Source of the DNA: a virus
Virus record (IMG/VR): IMGVR_UViG_3300034093_002302
Coordinates: 1 to 22,370 of that record
Length of the DNA: 22,370 nucleotides
Direction: 5' to 3' (one strand)
The position numbers and the translations under genes were made by a program. Within the stretch, counting starts at the first letter, position 1; each line of letters opens with the position of its first letter. The notes under the pieces were generated by a model. The model had not been told where the DNA came from. It searched no databases and was given only the letters and a program-made list of their open reading frames with translations. This document shows positions 7,236-14,505 of this stretch, piece by piece.

Positions 7236-7749
7236 TGAGGTTTTTAAGTTCCTGAGATTGCAAGTGAGTCAAGGTTAAAAAATTTTCTTCTAATATTGAG
7301 GATTTACTTTTAACTATTTCTTTAATTTCGTCTATGGGTTTTAACACAAAATCTTTAATAGTATTTTCTAAATAACACCATCGTTTGATAGGATCAAGGA
7401 TACTGTCGTATCCTTCGTCAATGATGTCGGGAAATGTGTGGAACCCCTTTGAGCGCAATAATGCCAAGGTTCCGGGTGCGCCAACAATGATAAACAATCT
7501 TTTGCATGCAATTGGTCGTAGACTTTTTTCAGATATATACGGATATCTATAATTATACACAGTTTCAGTAACAACATCAAGTGCAATTTTTTCATAAAAA
7601 CTAGAAAAATGTCTTGTGCTAACTGCATTAGCTTTACCAGTTATTAACGAGTGTGCAGTTATACTTGAATTATTATATGGAATAGAATTATCAAGCCATA
7701 GCTCGTTGGTTCTAGTAAACGGCACAGTTGAAATGTAGGTAGCGGTCAT
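7228..7749 (-). CDS. Conserved phage protein, C-terminal half of an apparently split family
   Basis: A 173-residue protein of unknown function. Its core reads VVTETVYNY, then ISEKSLRPIACKRLFIIVG, then GTLALLRSKGFHTF and IIDEGYDSILDP. I associate this order (T-E-T, S-E-K, P-I, G-F-x-T-F, D-E-x-Y-D) with the C-terminal half of uncharacterised proteins of about 300-370 residues in aquatic phages, sometimes likened to glycosyltransferases. Here it is a separate gene whose ATG overlaps the stop of the previous gene as ATGA, and that gene resembles the matching N-terminal half. It ends in a helical, charged tail and overlaps gp46 by 8 bases. Glycosyl transfer is a weak guess; no donor-binding motif can be named. 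Confidence 0.75.
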   Translation of the reverse strand: MTATYISTVPFTRTNELWLDNSIPYNNSSITAHSLITGKANAVSTRHFSSFYEKIALDVVTETVYNYRYPYISEKSLRPIACKRLFIIVGAPGTLALLRSKGFHTFPDIIDEGYDSILDPIKRWCYLENTIKDFVLKPIDEIKEIVKSKSSILEENFLTLTHLQSQELKNLNV

Positions 7750-8294
7750 TTATTATGGTATGCTGTTGCAATCACGTCTAGTAAATTATTGTTGTTAATA
7801 AAACTAGCGAGTACATCTCTATGCACTCTACCAGCACCCATCATGGCGATCCCCGGAACTTCAATAGCATCCGTATTAATGTTGTGATTCTCATATTCAC
7901 TGCTGTAGTGTAATGTAGAAATAAAAGATGAGATTACAGTTGGGCGATCAAATTGATCGTGCGCGGCTAACAAAAGTTCAAGTTCTTTTTCTATACCAAA
8001 ATGATTTGTAAATAACAACAAAGTAAATAACGGAATATCAACTGTTACAAATGCAGTAATCAAGTTGTACAAAGAAAACCCGTACGGAAAATCTGGCAAA
8101 TAAAAGTCCGTATCCATGTGCTCAATTATGATACGATCAGCTGAACTGAAGCGGTCTTTTTTGATTTGTGTCAGATATTCCTCTAATAGAGAAAAGTTTT
8201 CATCAAATTCCAAGAAATTAAAATGCCCAATTATTGTAAATTTTGAATACAATGCCTTGCGATACTCAGCCGACATTTCAAGCAAGGACGACAT
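7746..8294 (-). CDS. Conserved phage protein, N-terminal half of an apparently split family
   Basis: A 182-residue protein of unknown function. Visible landmarks are RIIIEHMDTDFYLPDFPYGFSL, a hydrophobic DIPLFTLLLFTNHFGIEKEL, and AMMGAGRVHRDVLASF near the end. The TNHFGI and MMG-x2-R-x-HR pieces recall the N-terminal half of the same large phage family whose C-terminal half is the next gene. The hydrophobic run is too short and too acid-flanked to be a convincing membrane anchor. The ATG directly follows the gp47 stop (TAAATG), with AGGAA 8 bases upstream as ribosome site inside the end of gp47. Probably the two polypeptides act together; that is inference. Confidence 0.75.
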   Translation of the reverse strand: MSSLLEMSAEYRKALYSKFTIIGHFNFLEFDENFSLLEEYLTQIKKDRFSSADRIIIEHMDTDFYLPDFPYGFSLYNLITAFVTVDIPLFTLLLFTNHFGIEKELELLLAAHDQFDRPTVISSFISTLHYSSEYENHNINTDAIEVPGIAMMGAGRVHRDVLASFINNNNLLDVIATAYHNK

Positions 8295-9314
8295 TTATAG
8301 ATTCCTGTAGATATCCAGCAACAATTTAGGATTGTACTGTTTGCTGTCAATATTAGTAAGCTGATTTGTTACAATAGTATCCACGCTTTCGAACATGATA
8401 TTGCCCTGCACATCAAAAGAAATATCATCACCTGTTACTTTTTGCGGAATAAGAGTGATCTCTCTGAGTTTGTATGTATTTACAAAAGTTTCTTTGATAA
8501 ACGTGGCTTCTTCGTAGCTGATGTCAACATCTAGATTGACCCGCACATGCATGCCTGGGTGCAACATAGTGTCAGTATTATTTAATACATCACTCAGCTG
8601 GTACACACGATATCTAGGTTGATCAGTCCATGCATGATATTCAGGCTTGCTGCCCCAGGTCATGACCATCATACCGCGGTCGTCGTCGCCGTTGTCGGCG
8701 TAGTTGTGTGGAAAGCAATTGCCTATGTAGGTAATGTTGTTTGCAGTCTGACGTTTGTGAAAGTGCCCAGTGAATACATGCTCAAACCCGCCAAAGTCAC
8801 CTCTAGCAATTTCACCATGATCCGGCATTTGTACCATGGCGTTCATGTAGTATCCAGGCAACTCAAAGTGCCCAAACATGTACTTGCCTTTTAGCCGTGG
8901 AATACGCTTATGATCGTCGCCGCAAAGCCAAGGCGCAATAACCACATCGCCAGACTGAAACCAGTCGTTGCAGATGTGGATATTTTTAAGATGTTTGGCC
9001 CATTCTACACTTTGAACATCACGCTTGTCACGATAGTACAAATCGTGATTGCCGGGAATAAAGTAAACAGACTCAAAATTGTCATTCAAGTGCTCTAGTG
9101 CTTGCAAGCTGTAGTTGAGAGTCACAATGTTAATACTGGCACGATTGTTGTGCCAATCACCGAGGAACATGGCTGTTTCGCAACCTTCCTCCCGGGCTTT
9201 GGCAGTAAACCACTTGATAAAGTTCAAGCAATCTTCATTGTGTTGAGTGCTATTACTTTTTAAACCAAAATGAATATCAGTGCAGATGGCTACTTTGCGA
9301 AATAAATTAGTCAT
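8295..9314 (-). CDS. 47: Recombination endonuclease subunit gp47 (Mre11/SbcD-like)
   Basis: A 339-residue metallophosphoesterase matching T4 gp47 in length. The metal-binding motifs are in order: DIH at residues 13-15, GDWHNNR at 52-58, GNHD at 88-91, GHFE at 148-151 and GHFHKRQ at 183-189. It is the nuclease partner of the gp46 ATPase and works in the cytoplasm on DNA ends. The C-terminal 100 residues would form the capping and gp46-contact regions. The ATG at 9314 is preceded directly by AGTAGG with almost no spacing, which is unusually close for a ribosome site, yet no better start exists before the first metal motif. It follows gp55 by 38 bases. Confidence 0.95.
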   Translation of the reverse strand: MTNLFRKVAICTDIHFGLKSNSTQHNEDCLNFIKWFTAKAREEGCETAMFLGDWHNNRASINIVTLNYSLQALEHLNDNFESVYFIPGNHDLYYRDKRDVQSVEWAKHLKNIHICNDWFQSGDVVIAPWLCGDDHKRIPRLKGKYMFGHFELPGYYMNAMVQMPDHGEIARGDFGGFEHVFTGHFHKRQTANNITYIGNCFPHNYADNGDDDRGMMVMTWGSKPEYHAWTDQPRYRVYQLSDVLNNTDTMLHPGMHVRVNLDVDISYEEATFIKETFVNTYKLREITLIPQKVTGDDISFDVQGNIMFESVDTIVTNQLTNIDSKQYNPKLLLDIYRNL

Positions 9315-9352
9315 CCTACTAGTTTACGCTATTGTTGGCAACAAAGTCAAAC

Positions 9353-10240
9353 TTATTCGTCAACAAAATCTCCACTTGGCGCACCACCACCACCCCAACT
9401 GCCCTGACCTTGCCTAGTATAGCTAGGGGTTAGTCCATTCATCTCAAGAATATCATCTCGAAGATTCTGGTTGCGTTTTTCAATGTTAAGGACTCGAGTA
9501 AAACTATTAGTGATAGCAGCAGTATAATAAGCAAAGGGATTCTGTGATTTGCTCTCGTCAAACTGTAAACCAATTTGACTGAGCTGGAGTAAAGCCTGCG
9601 AACGCATTTCATCATTGTAAGTGTATCCTCTCCAATTGGATCTAGTGGCATAACGCTCACATAACTTCATGAACATGTGAGCTAGTTTTTTGGTCATGGT
9701 ACCGTGTTCGCGACAGAATTCGCCAGTTTCCAAGTCGCCACGCCAGTGGCTATGGCCAACACAATAAGGCTTGCCTTCTTCGTTTAACCGATAATGTTTA
9801 AACGGAGGAAAGTTGCACTTGGTGTACTTGGTAGGAGCCACAATTTCCATGCCATCATCATCGTATTCAGTAACAACAGGGGCATCCTCGTCTACCACGA
9901 CTCCTGCTTTTTTCTTTTTTGTAGTATCAATTGGGATGTGTTCCCAGGTCATGATTCTAAAAACAACGTCAGTGTCCGCGATCTTGCTGGGTTTAATAGA
10001 GAAATCATCTAACCGTAATTTATCTGTTGTGGCTGCTTGTGCCAAGTCGTATGCTGCTCTGCCCAGTCGTTCTGCCCGTAACTTTCTGCCTTCGACTGTG
10101 TTCTTTTTGTTAATTTTGTCTACACTGGGCAGAATAATATCGCAGAATCCATCTTCGGGAGTCAAGAAACTGCAGTATGTTGTTTTACTTTTGTGTATTT
10201 CTTTAAGAATATCTCTGTTATTTAGATAATTGTGTTTCAT
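9353..10240 (-). CDS. 55: Late-transcription sigma factor gp55, long form
   Basis: A 295-residue relative of T4 gp55 (185 residues), the divergent sigma factor that directs host RNA polymerase to phage late promoters. The recognisable core is residues 185-270: KLAHMFMKLCERYATRSNWRG, then FDESKSQNPFAYYTAAITNSF and NIEKRNQNLRDDILEMNG. Ahead of it lie a conserved-looking N-terminus (NNRDILKEIHKSK), a Lys-rich then acidic linker (108-130) and a Cys/His cluster, C160-x2-H163 and C176-x2-H179. The tail is Gly-rich and ends SGDFVDE, where T4 gp55 has its sliding-clamp contact; whether this works the same way is unknown. AAAGGG upstream gives a good ribosome site. It is the first gene of the minus operon. 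Confidence 0.92.
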   Translation of the reverse strand: MKHNYLNNRDILKEIHKSKTTYCSFLTPEDGFCDIILPSVDKINKKNTVEGRKLRAERLGRAAYDLAQAATTDKLRLDDFSIKPSKIADTDVVFRIMTWEHIPIDTTKKKKAGVVVDEDAPVVTEYDDDGMEIVAPTKYTKCNFPPFKHYRLNEEGKPYCVGHSHWRGDLETGEFCREHGTMTKKLAHMFMKLCERYATRSNWRGYTYNDEMRSQALLQLSQIGLQFDESKSQNPFAYYTAAITNSFTRVLNIEKRNQNLRDDILEMNGLTPSYTRQGQGSWGGGGAPSGDFVDE

Positions 10241-10263
10241 TTGAACCCTTTAAATATGTACTT

Positions 10264-10292
10264 AATATAGCGAATAAATACTAAAAAAGCAA
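10264..10292 (-). promoter_or_regulatory. Sigma70-like promoter for the gp55 operon
   Basis: Read on the minus strand, TTGCTT (10292-10287) and TATATT (10269-10264) are separated by exactly 17 bases. The -10 matches the TATAAT consensus at 5 of 6 positions and the -35 at 3 of 6. Transcription would begin about 7 bases further on and read into gp55 at 10240 after a short leader. Host-type polymerase recognition suits an early or middle operon carrying gp55, gp47 and gp46. Confidence 0.5.
10274..10280 (+). promoter_or_regulatory. T4-type late promoter box before gp48
   Basis: ATAAATA within GAATAAATAC, close to the T4 late consensus TATAAATA, with 23 bases between its end and the gp48 ATG. Initiation a few bases downstream leaves a short leader holding the AGAGGA ribosome site. 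A second copy occurs before gp6. It lies inside the spacer of the divergent minus-strand promoter. Confidence 0.65.
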
Positions 10293-10303
10293 GAGGAATT
10301 TAT

Positions 10304-11122
10304 ATGCCACAAATAGAACCCGGTAAAGCGGGAATTTTTACAAACCCTGTAATTGGAACGCCCACAGTTGAAGACCAAAAACGAGGACTGTTTGCACTGC
10401 CTGCGGGGGTAACAACCAACACAGGTGTGTCAGGCATGTCAACTTCGGCTTTTAAAACAAATACTCCTGCCAGTGCCATACAGTTTAGCACAGTGTCCGC
10501 AGGCAAAGAAGATTGGCGAGTAAAAGTAAGTGTGACCAAAGGATCTGGCGTGTTGTACGATGATCCTAATCCGGGCATTATGGAACCTTTGGTATCTACT
10601 AATGGAGTCATTTTTCCTTATGTTCCTGCTGTTACTGTGGCCCATGCAGCCAAATATTCCACACAATCATTGACACATTCCAACTATAACAACTATTTTT
10701 ACGAAAGCAGCGAAGTACAAGCAATCAATATCACAGCTGATTTCACAGTACAAAATACTTATGAAGCAAAATACTTCCTGGCTGCTGTTTATTTCTTCAG
10801 GGCAGCAACAAAAATGTTTTACGGTGAGTCAAAGATGTACCAAGGCGCACCACCACCAATAATATATCTTGATGGTTATGGCGCTCATTATCTGCCCCAT
10901 GTCAGCTGCGTGGTAACTGGATTTAGCCACACCATGCCCAGTGACGTAGACTACATAGAAGTCACAATTGGCACAAGTGCCACCCGAGTGCCCACATCCA
11001 GTCAGTTTACCATTGGCCTGCAGCCGGTGTACAGCAGGACCAATCAACGAAAATTCAGTTTTGATGCGTTTGCACGTGGAGAACTTATTGTTGGCCCTGA
11101 TAGATCCACCGGATATCTATAA
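10304..11122 (+). CDS. 48: Baseplate tail tube cap protein, gp48-like
   Basis: A 272-residue protein of the tail tube-baseplate junction. After a loosely structured Gly/Pro/Thr-rich N-terminus, the conserved body contains VPAVTVAHAAKYSTQSL, YFYESSEVQAINITADFTVQN, YFLAAVYFFRAATKMFYG, PPPIIYLDGYG and FSHTMPSDVDYIEV, ending LQPVYSRTNQRKFSFDAFARG. This pattern matches the gp48-type tube caps of T4-like aquatic phages; T4 gp48 is longer. The related tube initiator gp54 is the main alternative, but adjacency to gp53 favours gp48. AGAGGA precedes the ATG, and a late ATAAATA box lies upstream, so it opens the late baseplate transcript. Confidence 0.75.
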   Translation: MPQIEPGKAGIFTNPVIGTPTVEDQKRGLFALPAGVTTNTGVSGMSTSAFKTNTPASAIQFSTVSAGKEDWRVKVSVTKGSGVLYDDPNPGIMEPLVSTNGVIFPYVPAVTVAHAAKYSTQSLTHSNYNNYFYESSEVQAINITADFTVQNTYEAKYFLAAVYFFRAATKMFYGESKMYQGAPPPIIYLDGYGAHYLPHVSCVVTGFSHTMPSDVDYIEVTIGTSATRVPTSSQFTIGLQPVYSRTNQRKFSFDAFARGELIVGPDRSTGYL

Positions 11123-11427
11123 TGTCAAATCTAAAATATAAAAACACCAGTCCGTACTTTCAGACCAGCCTATACGGTAATTTTCTAGATATCATGGTCA
11201 ACAGAAGCATTACAAAAAAATCTGACGATGTACTTTATGCAATTGATAAAATATACGAACACAGACCTGATCTATTGGCTGCAGACTTGTACGGAGATGG
11301 AGCATTGTGGTGGGTGTTTGCTATTAGAAATCCAAATGTGCTAAAAGATCCATTGTTTGATTTTCGTTCTGGGGTACAAATTTATATTCCCAAGAAAACC
11401 ACACTCCAACAAGAACTGGGAGTGTAA
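11122..11427 (+). CDS. 53: Baseplate wedge protein gp53-like
   Basis: A 101-residue protein similar to the conserved N-terminal part of T4 gp53 (196 residues), which joins wedges around the hub. Visible landmarks are DDVLYAIDKIYEHRPDLLAADLYGD, LWWVFAIRNPNVLKDPLFDF and GVQIYIPKKT, the last resembling the LysM-like part of gp53. The ATG overlaps the gp48 stop by one base (TAATG), so translation is probably coupled. The T4 C-terminal extension is absent, as seems usual for compact baseplates of related aquatic phages. Confidence 0.8.
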   Translation: MSNLKYKNTSPYFQTSLYGNFLDIMVNRSITKKSDDVLYAIDKIYEHRPDLLAADLYGDGALWWVFAIRNPNVLKDPLFDFRSGVQIYIPKKTTLQQELGV

Positions 11428-11429
11428 TA

Positions 11430-14400
11430 ATGATTACACTTTCGTCGGACACTGCAGACGCTAAATTGTTGAATGAACAATCATCTAATATTCCCGGTGC
11501 TGGTCAAGGCAATAATTCTACAAACCCATTTGCAGACCCAGCTACACAATCGTTGTCTCAATCAGAAATAACCAATATAAACAACGCTAACAAAGGTGCT
11601 GCTGCCGGCGGTACAGATCAAGATACCAGCAACAATTCAAACAAATCAGAATCTGGATCAGACCAAATTGCAGGGCCCGACGCAAAAATTGGTGTTGGAA
11701 CTGATAACAATGCCGCTGCAGCACAGGATGGTGCTTCGGTGCCGGCTTCACTGTACTACAATCGTCTACACAATTTTACTGGATACACTTATAAAATAAC
11801 ATTGTGGTTGTTGACTACAGAAGATTATCAGAAAATAACAGCAGATCCGGACAAATTTACTCCTACTCATTGTTTGATCAGCAGTAGTGGCGGCACTCCG
11901 CAATCAATATCTACTGACCAATCTAGTCGGCATCCGGACTTCCTGGAAGATTTTTACTTTGATAATCTTTCAATGACCACACTGATTGGGCTAAATTCAA
12001 AAAGCAAAGCAAGCAATGCCATTGACCTCAAATTCACTATCATTGAACCATATGGTATGACACTGTTAGACCGATTGTTATCAGCATGCCAAACAACAGC
12101 CAGTTGTAACAATTATGTTGATCAACCGTATCTGTTACAAATTGATTTTCTAGCCAACCCCATGGAAGCCGATCAATTTGGGGCAAAAGGCCATGTTATT
12201 GACAGCAAACGCATACCCATCAAGTTCACAGAATTTAAAATAAAACCTGGCGCTGGTGGAACAAATTATTTTGTAAAAGCTATGCCATACAATCATCTTG
12301 GATTTGTACAAAGCGTGGCTGCAGTACCAACCACTTTGTCTGTAACAGCAAAAACAGTGGGCGAATATTTTGATAGTACGGTTAAAGACCTGGCTTTGTT
12401 GTTTCGTGACGCCGCTGCTGTTGTTCAACAGCAGCGAATAGAAACTGAAATCAACAAGCTAGACATTGGCAGCATAAGCGAAGAAGAACTGCTATCACTC
12501 AAAGAGAGACTGAAGGCAGAGCTATCCAATGTAAATAGTTTTCCAAACGGTTATAATACCTGGTACAGGAACGCAGCTAACCAAGCCAAAAGGTCAGACG
12601 TACCGTTGAACTTGATATTGTTTGCCATAGACCCAGATATTGCCAAGTCTTTAATAGTTGATGTTGAAAAATCTGAATCCAAACGAGGGGTTTTTGCATC
12701 GCCTATCTACTCGGCACTGGCTGGCACTGCCACTGGTGGTGCAGGCCCTGATTTTAAAAATAAAAGTGTGTTTAGCGTATTAGCCGGTACTTCAGTGATC
12801 GAAGTAATAAACAGAATAGTTTCTGCCAGCGAGTATATTAAAGGTCAGATAAAAAACGCACAAACCGAAGCTGAAAAAACCAGTGGCTCTGATATTACCA
12901 CCAGCGACGCTGATGCAAGAACAGTATCGGCCGCTGGTTACAACAAATTATCAACACCAAACCAGACAAAAAAGATTGAATACAAACCAACAGACTGGTT
13001 TAAAATAATTCCAACAATATATTTAGGCAAGTTTGACTTGAGAACCAATTCTTATAGCAAAGCAATCTTGTACACAATATTGAAATACAATGCAGCCAAT
13101 GCATACCATCCAGATATGGCATTGACCAAAATTCCACCGGCTCAAGTGGTCAGAACATACAACTATTATTATACTGGATTAAATCAAGACATTATCAATT
13201 TGGATATTGATTTTGATGCAACTTTTGTAACCGGAATAGCAACGTTTACCAAGCAAATTGAATCATCCACCACCGTCGCCGGCGCAGACAAACCAAAAGA
13301 AAAAGCACCTCCTGAACCGGCATCCCAACCGTTTGCTTCTACTCCTTATGCTAAGTCTGTGCTAACACCATTGAATTCGCAAGCAAATCCGCAGAATCAA
13401 ACAGCTGAGGATTATTCTGTATCCAGTGTGTCGCGCAGTTTATACAGCGCATATCCTCGTGGCGACATGTTAAATATCCGAATGAAGATTGTGGGAGATC
13501 CTGCATTTATCAAGCAAGATGATATCTACCACAATCCTGTGCAAGACGGATATGGTGCAGTAATAAACAAAGTTAAAGCACCTGGGGCTCCGCCAATCAA
13601 TGAACAAGGACAGATAATATTTGACCATGAAGAAGTATACGTGCAAATATTGGTCAAGTCTGCAGTTGACATAGATGATGCAACAGGAATTACAAATAAA
13701 ACAGTAAAGTTGTCCAATGGTCAAGTGGCCAATGGCACATTCAGCGGTCTTTACAAAATCATGACAGTTGAAAGTGAGTTCAAACAAGGCAAGTTTGAAC
13801 AAACATTAAGCCTGATTAGAATGCCGGACAGCATGCTGGACAACGCCACTGGTACTACCAACAACAACGGTGGCGCAGTTGTATCAACGGCAACCAGCAC
13901 TGCGCAATCTGACGCCGTGCCCGGTGTTAAACCAGCCGCTACTGTGACCACTTCGCCTGTGGCACGAGATGCAACACTAACAGGCATTGCCAACGGATCA
14001 GCAACATCGCCGGTTCCTGCAGTAGCTGGCGCAGGCACAACAGCGGCGCCCAATCAACCATCAACAGCAGCAGCAGCAAATGTCAACGCCACGCAAGTAA
14101 ACATTCAGCAACAGCCTACTCCTAATAGTACTAATGGAATACAAGACTTCGCCGCAATTGAACAAGAAGTAAAAATTCTTGATGCGCAAACTGAAGCTGC
14201 CAATGCGCAGTTTCGGGCTGAACTAAAAAAGATAGAAAATAATGATGAGCTGACGCAAGTAGAGAAGAATAAGCAGGAACGTGCGCTCCTGGATGAAAGA
14301 GGCGATGCGCTTTTTCGAGCACAGCTCGGGTACAGTAGGCTTAACACAAAATTAGGCAAAATTATAGCTAAGATGGCCAAGGTCAATACTTTTGGTCCGG

Positions 14401-14498
14401 AAGCTAGCCTGGAGAGAGGCCTCCAAGACCGGGTGGACAATGTTAAGAACGACATCACTAACAATTACTACGCAATAGACCGAAATAGAAGAAGGTAA
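11430..14498 (+). CDS. Large baseplate hub protein, probably gp27-like
   Basis: A 1022-residue virion protein. Residues 1-105 are Asn/Gln/Ser/Ala-rich and probably disordered. The folded part starts near LYYNRLHNFTGYTYKITLWLL (about 108) and includes IEPYGMTLLDRLLSA and PYLLQIDFLANP, features I connect with tail hub proteins. Near 735-800, YVQILVKSAVDI and LYKIMTVESEFKQGKFEQTL resemble the closing beta domain of gp27-type hubs. Residues about 803-900 are a Thr/Ala/Pro/Gly linker, followed by a charged helical coiled-coil tail (about 905-1000) ending RNRRR. The position between gp53 and the gp5-like spike fits gp27, which in T4 is only 391 residues, so the identity is inferred. GGGAG precedes the ATG. 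Confidence 0.6.
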   Translation: MITLSSDTADAKLLNEQSSNIPGAGQGNNSTNPFADPATQSLSQSEITNINNANKGAAAGGTDQDTSNNSNKSESGSDQIAGPDAKIGVGTDNNAAAAQDGASVPASLYYNRLHNFTGYTYKITLWLLTTEDYQKITADPDKFTPTHCLISSSGGTPQSISTDQSSRHPDFLEDFYFDNLSMTTLIGLNSKSKASNAIDLKFTIIEPYGMTLLDRLLSACQTTASCNNYVDQPYLLQIDFLANPMEADQFGAKGHVIDSKRIPIKFTEFKIKPGAGGTNYFVKAMPYNHLGFVQSVAAVPTTLSVTAKTVGEYFDSTVKDLALLFRDAAAVVQQQRIETEINKLDIGSISEEELLSLKERLKAELSNVNSFPNGYNTWYRNAANQAKRSDVPLNLILFAIDPDIAKSLIVDVEKSESKRGVFASPIYSALAGTATGGAGPDFKNKSVFSVLAGTSVIEVINRIVSASEYIKGQIKNAQTEAEKTSGSDITTSDADARTVSAAGYNKLSTPNQTKKIEYKPTDWFKIIPTIYLGKFDLRTNSYSKAILYTILKYNAANAYHPDMALTKIPPAQVVRTYNYYYTGLNQDIINLDIDFDATFVTGIATFTKQIESSTTVAGADKPKEKAPPEPASQPFASTPYAKSVLTPLNSQANPQNQTAEDYSVSSVSRSLYSAYPRGDMLNIRMKIVGDPAFIKQDDIYHNPVQDGYGAVINKVKAPGAPPINEQGQIIFDHEEVYVQILVKSAVDIDDATGITNKTVKLSNGQVANGTFSGLYKIMTVESEFKQGKFEQTLSLIRMPDSMLDNATGTTNNNGGAVVSTATSTAQSDAVPGVKPAATVTTSPVARDATLTGIANGSATSPVPAVAGAGTTAAPNQPSTAAAANVNATQVNIQQQPTPNSTNGIQDFAAIEQEVKILDAQTEAANAQFRAELKKIENNDELTQVEKNKQERALLDERGDALFRAQLGYSRLNTKLGKIIAKMAKVNTFGPEASLERGLQDRVDNVKNDITNNYYAIDRNRRR

Positions 14499-14505
14499 CA
14501 GCAAT

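Noticed and set aside
13751-14464. Minus-strand open frames opposite the gp27-like linker and tail
   Set aside because: They mirror the low-complexity Thr/Ala/Pro/Gly coding strand and have Val/Ala/Ser-biased translations with no ribosome sites.
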